The notes: generated from the sequence alone by a model not told the origin. DNA of 46,607 nt from an uncultured Collinsella sp. (GCA_944321445.1 CALULJ010000016.1:1-46607); one strand, 5' to 3'. Positions 36,772 to 46,394 are shown, counted from the stretch's first letter. Translations and numbers: made by a program.

Positions 36772-37635
36772 CTAGCAATTGCCGGTAAAGACGTAAGATA
36801 AGTGACGCCGTGCAACTTCTGCAAGGTGGTACACGGTTTCCACGGGCGTAGGGCCACGGTCGGTCAGATGCCAGCGCGGGAAGAAGCGCGTTACGTGGTA
36901 GGTGATGCTTTCGCGCCCGCGTTCGCCATCGAGGCCGGCGAGCCAACGGGCCGCTGAATCGATCTCGTTATCCGTGTCGTTCATACCGGGAACGATGAGC
37001 GTGGTGACCTCCAGATGGCAGGCGGGGTCTGCCGCCAAGCGTTCAATCGTGCTCTTCACGCAGGCGAGCGCGCCCGGACCGGCGCTGCAGGCATCGTAGA
37101 ACGCATCTGTGAAACCCTTGAGGTCGATGTTTGCCGCATCGATCAGGCCGGCGAGCTCATCGAGGACACTGGTTTCAACGCACCCGTTGGACACGAGCAC
37201 ATTCACGAGCCCGCGCTCGTGGGCGAGCCGCGCGCAATCGCGCACGTATTCCCAACCCACGAGCGGCTCGTTGTACGTATAGGCGATGCCAATAACCCGC
37301 GAGTCGCGCGAGCGGGCGTCAAGCGTGAGGTCCACGAGCTCCTCCGGGGAGATTTCCCGCCAGGGGATGTTCTTCTCGCCCGCCTGCGAAATCTCGGCGT
37401 TCTGGCAAAACGGGCAGCGCAGGTTGCATCCGTAGCTGCCAAGCGACACCACGAGGGTGCCCGGCCGGTAGCGCGCGAGTGGCTTTTTCTCGATGGGGTC
37501 AAGCGCAAGCGAGGTCACGCGCCCGTAATTGCCAGCGACAACGGTGCCGCCTTCGTTGCGGCGCGCGCGGCAAAACCCGGTCTGGCCCGGCGCGAGTCGG
37601 CAGCGCCGCGGGCATATGGTGCAGGTCGTACTCAT
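36772..37635 (-). CDS. amrS: AmmeMemoRadiSam system radical SAM enzyme
   Basis: The 287-residue protein begins with a four-cysteine cluster (CTICPRRC..GFCRARR) and has the radical-SAM motif C-x3-C-x2-C in GSYGCNLRCPFCQN near residue 75. It belongs to the AmrS/PflA-like subgroup. The downstream half (IGIAYTYNEPLVGWEYV, VLVSNGCV, NIDLKGFTDAFYD) matches the family, which occurs with AMMECR1 and MEMO proteins; the substrate is unknown. The ATG at 37635 has GGAGG upstream. The LigB-AMMECR1 gene lies 80 bp upstream on the same strand. Confidence 0.92.
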   Translation of the reverse strand: MSTTCTICPRRCRLAPGQTGFCRARRNEGGTVVAGNYGRVTSLALDPIEKKPLARYRPGTLVVSLGSYGCNLRCPFCQNAEISQAGEKNIPWREISPEELVDLTLDARSRDSRVIGIAYTYNEPLVGWEYVRDCARLAHERGLVNVLVSNGCVETSVLDELAGLIDAANIDLKGFTDAFYDACSAGPGALACVKSTIERLAADPACHLEVTTLIVPGMNDTDNEIDSAARWLAGLDGERGRESITYHVTRFFPRWHLTDRGPTPVETVYHLAEVARRHLSYVFTGNC

Positions 37636-37715
37636 GGGGACCTCCAGTGGGAAAATGGGGACAGGCACTTTTTTCCCACGGGGGGATCGGGGGCAGGTGC
37701 CATGTTCCCGTTCGA

Positions 37716-39170
37716 TTACAGATGCCGGGTTACCGTGAAGCGCTCGAGGGTGACGCTCGACTCATCAGGGTTGATACCGCCCTTACGCGCGGCGATGCGA
37801 ATCTGCTCCTCGACCGTGTCGACGCCGTCGAGGTCGGGCAGCAGCAGGCCGCGTCGTCCACGGCTCGCGCTCACGATGACACCGTAGCGCTTGGGGTCGA
37901 GCTCCTCGGGCCCCGAGATGCGCTCAGGCACTGAGAGCACGTCCACGTCGTAGACCAACTCGTCGAGTTCATCGGCCTCGACGGGGGAGAAGCGCGGGTC
38001 GCGGCAACCGGCGGAGATCGCGTTCGCGCAGATCTCTGCCGCCAGCGTGTCGCGCGTGGGCAGGATGGTCCCAATGCAGCCGCGCAACTGGCCGTCCTTT
38101 TTGAGCGATACGAACGCGCCCGCCTGCGTGGAGAACAGCTCGTCGGGCAAGCTGTTGGCAAGGTCATCCGGCAAGTCGTGTGCGGGGTCGATGCGTCTGC
38201 CTTCGCGCACGTACGATTCGAGCGAATAGCGCGCAAGCTGCACCCAAGGGCTTTCCGCAGCCTTGCGCCGCGCCATATCGTCGGCGTGCCAGGCATCGTA
38301 CTGGTCGCCGATCGCGCGCGAAGCATCGGAACCCGCAGCTCCTGTGGGCGTGAATGCCGCGATACCGTATCCCACGCCGAACGGTCCCTCGTGCGACAGC
38401 AGCTCAGCGCGCACGGGCGTGCGGTCGAGCGCGCCCGCCATGATCTGGAACGAGCGCAGCCCGCATTCGGCGGCGCGCTCGCACATGCCGGGGTCGGCAG
38501 TCAGCAGGGAGAGCAAGTCGCCTTCGGAAAACGCGCGGCAGATGAAATCGTCGAACACGGGGCCATCGGGCGCGAAGCCGTACGGCCCGTCCTCCTTCAG
38601 CTTGTGCGAGAGGTCGCCCGAAGCGATGAAGACGCAGCGGCGTCCGAGCTCCTCTGCGACATGCTGCACCAGCTTGCCCAGCTGGTAATGCGCGCGAGGG
38701 GAGAGGCCCGAGAGCCCTATGCGGACCACGCGATACGCAGGGAGTTCTACACCCGTGTCTGCGCGCTGCTCGTATTCCTCCTGAACGAAGTGAAGCGGTA
38801 CGAGCACGCCCCAATCGAGGTCGGGGTTGCGTTCGCCTGCGGTGCCGGCGGGAAGGTCACGCGCATCCGCAGCACGGCACAAGGCGTCGACGAACTCCTC
38901 GTCGTAGGTAACGCGGCTGCCGTCGGCGCGGTCGCCGAACTGCGCGAAGGTTCCGCGCGCGCCTGTTCCGCCTGAGATGTGCAGGTAGTCGAGGTAGGAC
39001 GTCGAATGCGGGCTCGAGATCACGATGGTCTCGGGCGCGAGGTCGGCGATGCGGCGCGCCACCTCGCGGTAGGCGTCGATGGTCGCTTGGATGTCGCGCT
39101 CGCGGCCGCCTCCAACCCTGGGAACGATCAGCGGCGGGTGCGGCACAGCATAAGCAGCAAAAATGGACAT
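37716..39170 (-). CDS. amrA: AmmeMemoRadiSam system protein A: LigB/MEMO-like plus AMMECR1
   Basis: The 484-residue two-domain protein. The N-terminal half (AYAVPHPPLIVP, ISSPHSTSYLDYLHIS, FIASGDLSHKL) is a class III extradiol-dioxygenase (LigB)/MEMO-like domain with histidines in metal-binding positions. The C-terminal half (from about residue 310; FVSLKKDGQLRGCIGTI, then SAGCRDPRFSPV) is an AMMECR1 domain. With the adjacent radical SAM enzyme it forms the conserved AmmeMemoRadiSam set of unknown reaction. ATG 39170 is chosen because GAGGAG lies upstream. Confidence 0.9.
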   Translation of the reverse strand: MSIFAAYAVPHPPLIVPRVGGGRERDIQATIDAYREVARRIADLAPETIVISSPHSTSYLDYLHISGGTGARGTFAQFGDRADGSRVTYDEEFVDALCRAADARDLPAGTAGERNPDLDWGVLVPLHFVQEEYEQRADTGVELPAYRVVRIGLSGLSPRAHYQLGKLVQHVAEELGRRCVFIASGDLSHKLKEDGPYGFAPDGPVFDDFICRAFSEGDLLSLLTADPGMCERAAECGLRSFQIMAGALDRTPVRAELLSHEGPFGVGYGIAAFTPTGAAGSDASRAIGDQYDAWHADDMARRKAAESPWVQLARYSLESYVREGRRIDPAHDLPDDLANSLPDELFSTQAGAFVSLKKDGQLRGCIGTILPTRDTLAAEICANAISAGCRDPRFSPVEADELDELVYDVDVLSVPERISGPEELDPKRYGVIVSASRGRRGLLLPDLDGVDTVEEQIRIAARKGGINPDESSVTLERFTVTRHL

Positions 39171-39219
39171 AACGGACCATCTCCTCAAACGGCGTGTACC
39201 GCTAGTATTCCCAAAAACC

Positions 39220-39279
39220 AATTGGGGGCGGGTTTCGTTTGGTCGGGTCTCGTTTGGTCGACATCGTGTCGACCAAAAG
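39220..39279. repeat. REP-like palindrome, copy 2
   Basis: AATTGGGGGCGGG opens the element as in copy 3; the core GGTCGACATCGTGTCGACC is present, but the left arm has a 14-15 bp internal duplication (TCGTTTGGTCG twice) and the right arm stops early at AAAAGC. It looks like a decayed copy. It lies on the left side of the frameshifted ATPase gene. Confidence 0.8.
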
Positions 39280-39439
39280 CAAGAAGACAGGATAAAATCG
39301 AATTCAATCGTGACGGCCGGTCAGGTACAGCATTCTCTGTTCGATGTCCTGCTGTGCGTCGGAGAGAACTATACTCAGCTATACTTTGCTATTCTCTGTT
39401 ATATTCTTTATAAAGATGCCTTCTAGCTGGGAGAATGTT

Positions 39440-40544
39440 ATGGGCGTCAACCCGTTTAAGCCAACAGCAGGGAAGAATCCACCGATTTTTATTGGTCGCG
39501 ATGAAGTGATAGAGGAGTTTGCAGAAGGTCTTGAAAATGGGCCCGGGGCCTCCGGGACGTCTCATGCGGGTTTCAGGCATGCGTGGAATGGGCAAGACCG
39601 TTCTTCTTAATGAAATTGGATCATATGCGCGTGCGCTTGGCTGGACCATGCTTGACGAGACGGCAAGCGAGGGCTTTTGTGACCGATTACTCGCTGCGGC
39701 AAACCCCGATCGACGCGTAGGGCGCATTACGGCGGGCCCTTCGATTCTTGGCGTTTCGCTCGGCACTGTCGAGTTGGATCGAGCGGCTCTTTCGCTTCGT
39801 GAGGCACTGGGCGCGTTAGCCAAAAGGGATAATCCGGGTGTTTTAATTACCTTGGACGAAGTCCAAGATGCGTCGCTTTATGAAATGCGAGCACTTTCTG
39901 TGGCTATCCAGCACATCATTCGAGAAGACCGCAATATCGCATTTGTCTTTGCCGGCCTGCCTTCGATGATCGAGAACGTGGTAAACGGTAGGACGTTAAC
40001 ATTTTTGCGGCGCGCGGTGCCGGTAGAGCTTGGACCTGTCGATATCGAAGAGGTTGCCCAATCGTTTGCCCGCACAATGGCCGAGACCGGTATGGCAATT
40101 GCTCAAGAGGTTTGCGAGGAACTAGCCGAGTCAACGCAAGGTTATCCCTTTATGGTTCAGCTTGTTGGCTATTACGTGTGGCAGGCAGCCAGAAAGGCCG
40201 GCACAGATACCGTGGATAAGCAACTGGCCCAAGAGGGGACGCTTCAAGCGCGACGGCGTTTCGATGCAACGGTCATCGAGCCTGTTTTGCAACGTCTTCC
40301 GGGTACCGCCATATCCTATCTTTTGGCTATGGCTTCCGATGGGGCCAAGCCTAGCGAGAGTGGAGAGGTGGCGCGGCGTTTGGGCAAGACGTTGCAGCAG
40401 GTCAGCACGGTGAGGGCTCGCTTGATGCGCGAAGACGTGATCGAATCGAGATCATGGGGGAGGGTCTCCTTTGCCATCCCTCACATGGCGGACTATTTGA
40501 ACGAGCACCGTGATGAGCTTGAAGCGGAGATTGCGTCTTTGTGA
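39440..40544 (+). pseudogene. AAA/archaeal-type ATPase with a +1 frameshift
   Basis: The N-terminal 35 codons (MGVNPFKPTAGKNPPIFIGR..) are open from the ATG at 39440, which has GGGAGA upstream. The rest, with Walker A GMRGMGKTVLLNE and ITLDEVQDAS as Walker B, continues one base later. Removing one G from the GGGG at 39545-39548 restores a single 367-residue frame (NGPGPPGRLMR). Length 1105 bp fits one extra base. The family is the ATP-binding protein type common in Actinobacteria, ending with a winged helix-like domain. Base composition is less GC-rich than its neighbours. It may be a real inactivation, phase variation or an assembly error; an internal start at 39519 would lack the conserved N-terminus. 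Confidence 0.8.
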
Positions 40545-40566
40545 CATTCTGAGAAGGTGCCAAATC

Positions 40567-40626
40567 AATTGGGGGCGGGCCACGTTTGGTCGACATTGTG
40601 TCGACCAAACGTGGCCCGCCCTAATT
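40567..40626. repeat. REP-like palindrome, copy 3 (best preserved)
   Basis: Left arm 40567-40595 and right arm 40599-40626 pair over 28 bp with one bulged G and a 3-nt turn: AATTGGGGGCGGGCCACG, TTTGGTCGACA and their complements. It lies directly after the ATPase gene and abuts the -35 box of the TetR promoter. Confidence 0.9.
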
Positions 40627-40628
40627 GG

Positions 40629-40692
40629 TTGTGCAGAGACGGTGCTCGGTGAATATTCGTGCACACTGTGTGCAATAATGCACACTGAGTGA
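40629..40692 (+). promoter_or_regulatory. promoter and tandem TetR operators
   Basis: TTGTGC (40629-40634) and AATATT (40652-40657) are 17 bp apart. Immediately downstream lies the perfect palindrome TGCACACTGTGTGCA (40660-40674) and a second, partial copy TGCACACTGAGTGA (40679-40692), centres 19 bp apart. This is the expected place for repression by the TetR protein encoded 22 bp further on. Confidence 0.75.
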
Positions 40693-40713
40693 AATTGCAA
40701 CCGAGAGGACTGC

Positions 40714-41400
40714 ATGCCACAGACCGATTTCAAGTGCGACCGACGGTCGCTGCGCTCGCAGCACGCTCTGCTTGATGCGCTCGTCCACCAGCTGGGCGAA
40801 GGGGAAGATCTCTCCCGCGTCACGGTGGCGTCGCTCACCGAGCGGGCCGGCCTCACGCGGCGCACGTTCTACACCCATTACAAGGACATACCGGATTTCG
40901 TCGAACAGGTCGAGGCGGCGCTGCTGGTCGACATCGGCGAGCTCACAGCGCGTATCGGCGCGGCGACGCTTGAGGACCTCTACCGCAACATCGACGACCT
41001 GGCGCCCGCGCCCGGTTCTGTCGAGCTGCTGAGCTACCTGCGTGATCACCATGCGCTCATCGGGTCGTTGCTGGGCCCGGGTGGCGACCCTGCCTTTATC
41101 AAGAAGCTCATCGACCTCGCGCGCGGCGTCATTGCCAACCGCATGCAAACCGGTATCTTCCCGGGTGCGTTGGGCTCGTTTTTCGACTACTACCTGAGCT
41201 ATGTCGTTTCGGCCGAGGTCGGCGTGATCCAGCGCTGGTTCGAAAACGGCCTGCGTGAAAGTCCCGAAACCATGGCGCGCATCATGACGGTCATCGCCTT
41301 CGTGCGCCCCGGCGACCTTTACGGCAAACCCATCGACATCAACGTGCCGGCCTACGGCATGAAGCTTTTGAACCTTAAACTCGACACCGAGGAGAACTAA
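40714..41400 (+). CDS. TetR-family regulator of the activase operon
   Basis: 228 residues. The N-terminal helix-turn-helix (SRVTVASLTERAGLTRRTFY, YTHYKDIPDFVEQVE) is clear, and the C-terminal half contains a helix-rich dimer domain of the TetR_C_33 type. It is related in build to the TetR at 14741. The gene is followed after 2 bp by the giant activase, so the regulator heads its own operon and probably represses it through the tandem operators just upstream. Ligand unknown. Confidence 0.9.
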   Translation: MPQTDFKCDRRSLRSQHALLDALVHQLGEGEDLSRVTVASLTERAGLTRRTFYTHYKDIPDFVEQVEAALLVDIGELTARIGAATLEDLYRNIDDLAPAPGSVELLSYLRDHHALIGSLLGPGGDPAFIKKLIDLARGVIANRMQTGIFPGALGSFFDYYLSYVVSAEVGVIQRWFENGLRESPETMARIMTVIAFVRPGDLYGKPIDINVPAYGMKLLNLKLDTEEN

Positions 41401-41402
41401 CC

Positions 41403-44400
41403 ATGGGATTCTTCAGGAAGAAAAAGGCCGACCCCGCCAACGAGCCCGAATCCACAGCCACAGAAACCCCCGCACCCGCACCCTCAACCACGGAGACGGG
41501 CTCGACAGATGCCGCAGGTTGCCCCGAAAGAGGAGAGCATAGGCCTGGTGCGCCATGCTTGACGAATGAGGGGCAAGATGCGGCATCTGGCGAGGCCGAT
41601 CAGGTCGAGACGATCCCTGAAGGTGCCCTTTGGGCGCCCGAGGAGGCCTACGGCACCCTGCACCTCGGCATCGACGTGGGCTCCACGACGGTCAAGCTCG
41701 CCGTGCTGAACGACGACAACCACATCGTGTACGCCAAGTACCAGCGTCACCACACCGACGTTCGCGCCTGCGCACGCGACCTGTTCGTGGGCGCCTCCGG
41801 TTTGCTTAAGAACACGCCTATGACCTGCGCTATCACCGGCTCGGGCGGTCTGCTCCTCTCGCAGTGGCTCGGCCTTGAGTTCGTGCAGGAGGTCATCGCC
41901 TCCAAGCGTGCCGTCGAGACGCTCATTCCGGTCACCGACGTGGCCATCGAGCTCGGCGGCGAGGACGCCAAGATCATCTACTTCGACCAGGGCATCGAGC
42001 AGCGCATGAACGGCACGTGCGCCGGCGGCACGGGCGCGTTCATCGACCAGATGGCCACGCTGCTGCACACCGACGCCTCCGGCCTGAACGAGCTCGCGAA
42101 GGGTGCGACCACCATCTATCCCATCGCCAGCCGCTGCGGCGTCTTTGCCAAGACCGACGTGCAGCCGCTGCTGAACGAGGGCGCCCGCCCGGAGGACGTC
42201 GCCGCTTCGATCTTCCAGGCCGTCGTCACGCAGACCATCTCGGGCCTTGCGTGCGGACGTCCCATCCGCGGCAACGTCGCCTTCCTGGGCGGTCCGCTGC
42301 AGTACCTCTCCGAGCTGCGCAAGCGCTTCTACATCACGCTCGAGCTCGACGAGGAACACCGCATCGTGCCCGAGAACGCGCACCTGTTCGTAGCGAGCGG
42401 CGCGGCCATGGCGCACGAGTCCAACAAACTCTCCACCTTCCCCGAGCTCATCTCCGCCATCGACTCGCTGGGTGACACGCAGGGCTCCGAGGTCGCACGC
42501 CTGGACCCGCTGTTCGCCGACGACGAGGCCTACCGCGCCTTCAAGGAGCGCCACGACACCGAGGTCGTGCCCAAGGGCGACCTCGCGAGCTACGCGGGCA
42601 GCCGCGTGTTCATTGGCATCGACGCCGGTTCCACCACGATGAAGGCGGCCATGGTCGGCGAGGACGGCCAGCTGCTGCACACCTGGTACGGCAACAACAA
42701 CGGTGATATCCTCGGCACGGCCAAGACCATCATGGCCGATTTCTATGAGCACATCCCCGCGGGCTGCACGATTGGCCACGTGACCACCACCGGCTACGGC
42801 GAGGCGCTGCTCATCGAAGCGCTCAAGGCCGACTCCGGCGAGATCGAGACCGTGGCGCACCTGCGCGGCGCCAAGGCCTTCCTGCCCGGCGTCGAGTTCA
42901 TCCTGGATATCGGTGGCCAGGACATGAAGTGCCTGCGCGTGCGCGACGGCGTCATCGAGCACATCATGCTGAACGAGGCGTGCTCGTCGGGCTGCGGCAG
43001 CTTCATCGAGAGTTTCGCGGTGTCCATGAACATGGACGTGCGCGCGTTCGCGGAGGAGGCCATCCGCGCCAAGAACCCGGTCGACCTGGGAAGCCGCTGC
43101 ACGGTGTTCATGAACTCCCGCGTGAAGCAGGCGCAGAAGGAAGGCGCGACGGTGGGTGACATCGCCGCCGGCCTGTCCTATTCCGTCATCAAAAACGCGC
43201 TGTTCAAGGTCATCAAGCTGCGCGATCCCAAAGAGATCGGCACGAAGGTCATCGTTCAGGGCGGCACGTTCATGTCCGACGCCACCCTGCGCGCCTTCGA
43301 GCAGCTCACGGGCGTCAACGCCATCCGTCCCGATATCGCCGGCTGCATGGGCGCCTACGGCGCCGCGCTGCTTGCGCGCGACCGTGCGGGCGAGACGGGC
43401 ACCTCGACCATCCTTTCGGCCGACGAAATCGCGCGCCTGACCGTGACCCAGAAGCATGCCCGCTGTGGCCGCTGCTCCAATAACTGCCTGCTCACCATCA
43501 ACGACTTCGGCGGCGGCCGTCGCTTCATCACCGGCAACCGCTGCGAGAAGGGCGCGGGCCACAAGAAGGCCAAGACCGAGGCCCCGAACCTCTTCGCCAA
43601 GAAAAACGAGCTGCTGTTCAACCGTCCCGTGCTCGACGAGGCCGACGCCCCGCGCGGCACCGTGGGCATTCCCCGCGCGCTCAACATGTACGAGAACTAC
43701 CCGTTCTGGCACACGTTCTTCACCAAGCTGGGCTTCCGCGTGGTGCTGTCGGACAATTCGAGCAAGAAGGTCTACGAGGCGGGCATCGAGTCCATGCCGT
43801 CGGAGTCCGTGTGCTATCCGGCCAAGCTCTCTCACGGCCACATCATGAACCTCATCGACAAGGACGTCGACTTCATCTGGATGCCCTGCATCCGCTGGGA
43901 GCGCAAGGAGGACGAAGCGGCGGGCAACTGCTACAACTGCCCCATCGTCATGAGCTACCCCACGGCGCTCGGCCTGAACATCGATGACATCGCGGCCAAG
44001 AATGTCGAGTTCATGTACCCGTTCGTGCCCTATCACGACAAGATCGAGCTCAAGCGCCGCCTGTACGAGCTCATCGCGGTCGAGCGCGTGCGCGACGCGG
44101 GGGAGGGTCGCGGCCGCGTGCGCGGGCCCAAGATCACCCGCTCCGAGATCGATGCCGCGGTGAACGCTGCCTACGAGGCCGACGCCGCCTTCCACGAAGA
44201 GATCCAGACCATGGGCGAGGAGACCATCAGCTGGATCGAGGAGCACGGCGGTCACGGTATCGTGCTCGCCGGGCGCCCCTACCACAACGACCCCGAGATC
44301 AACCACGCACTGCCCGAGCTCATCTCGAGCTTCGGCTTCGCAGTGCTCACCGAGGACTCGGTGGCGCACCTTGTGAAACCCGACCGTCCCATCCGCGTCG

Positions 44401-46205
44401 TGGACCAGTGGATGTTCCACAGCCGCCTGTACCGCGCGGCCAAGCTCGTCACGCTGCGCAACGACCTCGACCTCATCCAGCTGAACTCCTTCGGCTGCGG
44501 TCTGGATGCTCTTACCACCGATCAGGTGCAGGAGATTCTCGAGGGCTCTGGCAAGATCTACACCGTGCTGAAGATCGACGAGGTGTCGAACCTCGGTGCC
44601 GCCCGCATCCGCATTCGCTCGCTTATGGCCGCGCTCAAGGACCAGGAGGCCGAGCGCGCCGCTGCAGCAGCCGCTGCCGGCGAGGCCTACGAGCAGGGTG
44701 ACGCCGCCCCCGTGGCGCCGAGTGCCGACGCCCCGGCGTTCTCCACGCACAAGTACGCGCTCGCCGCGCAGCGCCGCGCGAACTCCGCTGCCTTCGAGAA
44801 GGTGCCCTTCACCGAGGAGATGCGCGAGCAGGGCTACACCATCCTGTGCCCGCAGATGGCGCCCATCCACTTCGACCTGGTGAAGGAGGTCATGAAGGCG
44901 GGCGGCTACAACTTCGAGCTGCTGCCCTCCACCGACCGCGGTGCCGTCGAGGCGGGTCTGCGCTACGTGAACAACGACATCTGCTACCCCTCGATTCTCG
45001 TGACCGGTCAGATCATGGAGGCCATCGAGAGCGGCCGCTACAATCTGTCGAAGACCGCTGTGATCATCTCGCAGACCGGCGGCGGCTGCCGTGCCACCAA
45101 CTACATCGCACTCATCCGCAAGGCACTGCGTGAGTCCGGCCACCCCGAGATTCCCGTGATCAGCCTTGCCGCCGTGAAGCTCGACGAGTCCAACCCCGGC
45201 TTCAAGCTGTCGCCCGGCCTGCTCAAGGCCGCGGTGTACTGCGTGCTGTTTGGCGACGTGATGATGCAGATGCTCTACCGCTGCCGTCCCTACGAGGCCA
45301 CGCCGGGCGCTGCCAACGCGCTGTTCGAGGAGTACATGGCGCGCGCCCGCGAGCTTGCGCCCAAGTTCACGCGCCGCAGCTTCACGAAGCTCTCGCGTGA
45401 AGCTATTCGCGCCTTCGACACCATGCCGCTTGTGGGCGAGGGCACCAAGCCGCGCGTGGGCGTGGTCGGCGAGATCCTCGTCAAGTTCCATCCCACCGCG
45501 AACAACCACGTGGTCGAGGTTATCGAGAACGAGGGCTGCGAGGCCGTGGTCCCGGGCCTGCTCGACTTCTTCCTGTACTCGATGAGCAACGCCAAGGTGC
45601 AAAAGGACGAGCTCGGCAGCTCGGCGGCGTCGCGTGCCGCCATGGATGCCGCCATCGCCGCGGTGGACTGGATGCGCAAGCCGGTCGACGACCTGCTTGA
45701 GAAGTCCAGCCGCTTCGAGCGCCCCGAGCCCATTTCCGTCATGGCCGAGAAGGCCAACACGGTGCTCAGCCTGTGCAACAACATGGGCGAGGGCTGGCTG
45801 CTCACCGCCGAGATGCTCGACCTCATCGACCACGGCGCGCCGAACATCATCTGCACGCAGCCCTTCGCCTGCCTGCCCAACCATGTGGTGGGCAAGGCCG
45901 TGATCAAGGAGCTGCGCCGCCTGCACCCCGAAAGCAACATCGTGGCGGTCGACTACGATCCGGGTGCGTCCGAGGTCAACCAGCTGAACCGCATCAAGCT
46001 CATGATCTCGGTGGCCAAGGAGAACATGCGCGCCGGCAAGGGCTTCACGCTGCAGCACATCAAGCCGCTCGAGATGGATGCCGTCGACTCCAAGTTCCGT
46101 CCCCACCACGGCGAGGACGAAGGCGCTTCGGGTTCCTGCACCGCTTGCGGCGCGGTGAGTGAGGAGGCGGTTGCCGCCGTCGCTGACCGACTCATGGGAA
46201 AGTAG
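41403..46205 (+). CDS. large acyl-CoA dehydratase activase-related protein
   Basis: 1600 residues. A basic start (MGFFRKKK) and a low-complexity E/T/P/A-rich tail (about 8-80) lead to two ASKHA ATPase domains: GIDVGSTTVK with NGTCAGGTGAFIDQ and SRCGVF (about 88-340), and GIDAGSTTMK with EACSSGCGSFIES and SRCTVF (about 400-660). The cysteines fit a shared 4Fe-4S cluster as in the 2-hydroxyglutaryl-CoA dehydratase activator. A cysteine motif CGRCSNNC (about 685) leads into DUF2229- and HgdB-like regions to the C-terminus. Both activator and reductase-like parts are in one chain. The target is unknown; no dehydratase gene is adjacent. A GAGGAG lies before the ATG. Confidence 0.9.
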   Translation: MGFFRKKKADPANEPESTATETPAPAPSTTETGSTDAAGCPERGEHRPGAPCLTNEGQDAASGEADQVETIPEGALWAPEEAYGTLHLGIDVGSTTVKLAVLNDDNHIVYAKYQRHHTDVRACARDLFVGASGLLKNTPMTCAITGSGGLLLSQWLGLEFVQEVIASKRAVETLIPVTDVAIELGGEDAKIIYFDQGIEQRMNGTCAGGTGAFIDQMATLLHTDASGLNELAKGATTIYPIASRCGVFAKTDVQPLLNEGARPEDVAASIFQAVVTQTISGLACGRPIRGNVAFLGGPLQYLSELRKRFYITLELDEEHRIVPENAHLFVASGAAMAHESNKLSTFPELISAIDSLGDTQGSEVARLDPLFADDEAYRAFKERHDTEVVPKGDLASYAGSRVFIGIDAGSTTMKAAMVGEDGQLLHTWYGNNNGDILGTAKTIMADFYEHIPAGCTIGHVTTTGYGEALLIEALKADSGEIETVAHLRGAKAFLPGVEFILDIGGQDMKCLRVRDGVIEHIMLNEACSSGCGSFIESFAVSMNMDVRAFAEEAIRAKNPVDLGSRCTVFMNSRVKQAQKEGATVGDIAAGLSYSVIKNALFKVIKLRDPKEIGTKVIVQGGTFMSDATLRAFEQLTGVNAIRPDIAGCMGAYGAALLARDRAGETGTSTILSADEIARLTVTQKHARCGRCSNNCLLTINDFGGGRRFITGNRCEKGAGHKKAKTEAPNLFAKKNELLFNRPVLDEADAPRGTVGIPRALNMYENYPFWHTFFTKLGFRVVLSDNSSKKVYEAGIESMPSESVCYPAKLSHGHIMNLIDKDVDFIWMPCIRWERKEDEAAGNCYNCPIVMSYPTALGLNIDDIAAKNVEFMYPFVPYHDKIELKRRLYELIAVERVRDAGEGRGRVRGPKITRSEIDAAVNAAYEADAAFHEEIQTMGEETISWIEEHGGHGIVLAGRPYHNDPEINHALPELISSFGFAVLTEDSVAHLVKPDRPIRVVDQWMFHSRLYRAAKLVTLRNDLDLIQLNSFGCGLDALTTDQVQEILEGSGKIYTVLKIDEVSNLGAARIRIRSLMAALKDQEAERAAAAAAAGEAYEQGDAAPVAPSADAPAFSTHKYALAAQRRANSAAFEKVPFTEEMREQGYTILCPQMAPIHFDLVKEVMKAGGYNFELLPSTDRGAVEAGLRYVNNDICYPSILVTGQIMEAIESGRYNLSKTAVIISQTGGGCRATNYIALIRKALRESGHPEIPVISLAAVKLDESNPGFKLSPGLLKAAVYCVLFGDVMMQMLYRCRPYEATPGAANALFEEYMARARELAPKFTRRSFTKLSREAIRAFDTMPLVGEGTKPRVGVVGEILVKFHPTANNHVVEVIENEGCEAVVPGLLDFFLYSMSNAKVQKDELGSSAASRAAMDAAIAAVDWMRKPVDDLLEKSSRFERPEPISVMAEKANTVLSLCNNMGEGWLLTAEMLDLIDHGAPNIICTQPFACLPNHVVGKAVIKELRRLHPESNIVAVDYDPGASEVNQLNRIKLMISVAKENMRAGKGFTLQHIKPLEMDAVDSKFRPHHGEDEGASGSCTACGAVSEEAVAAVADRLMGK

Positions 46206-46237
46206 CCTTTTCCGCCGTACAGACAGCTTGCATTATG

Positions 46238-46264
46238 GGGCCGCCCTTCGGGGCGGTCCTTTTT
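46238..46264 (+). terminator. terminator of the activase operon
   Basis: GGGCCGCCC-TTCG-GGGCGGTCC followed by five T, 33 bp after the activase stop. Confidence 0.9.
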
Positions 46265-46394
46265 GCGCTAAATGGGGGAGGGTTACTTTTGGTGTGAAAG
46301 TGCCGATGTATAAAACATCCATGCCAACTGGGCTTTTGTCTGGTGAAATGCATAGAAATCCGCTCGGGGCGGTCGGCAACAGTTCACCGAATCC

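Noticed and set aside
39519..39610. Programmed +1 frameshift in the ATPase gene
   Set aside because: A GGGG run without slippery codon context, pause structure or known precedent in this family; a simple indel is more likely.
41484..46109. 1541-codon open frame antisense to the activase
   Set aside because: Shadow of a GC-rich gene with clear motifs on the plus strand; the translation is rich in H, G, R, V without recognisable domains.
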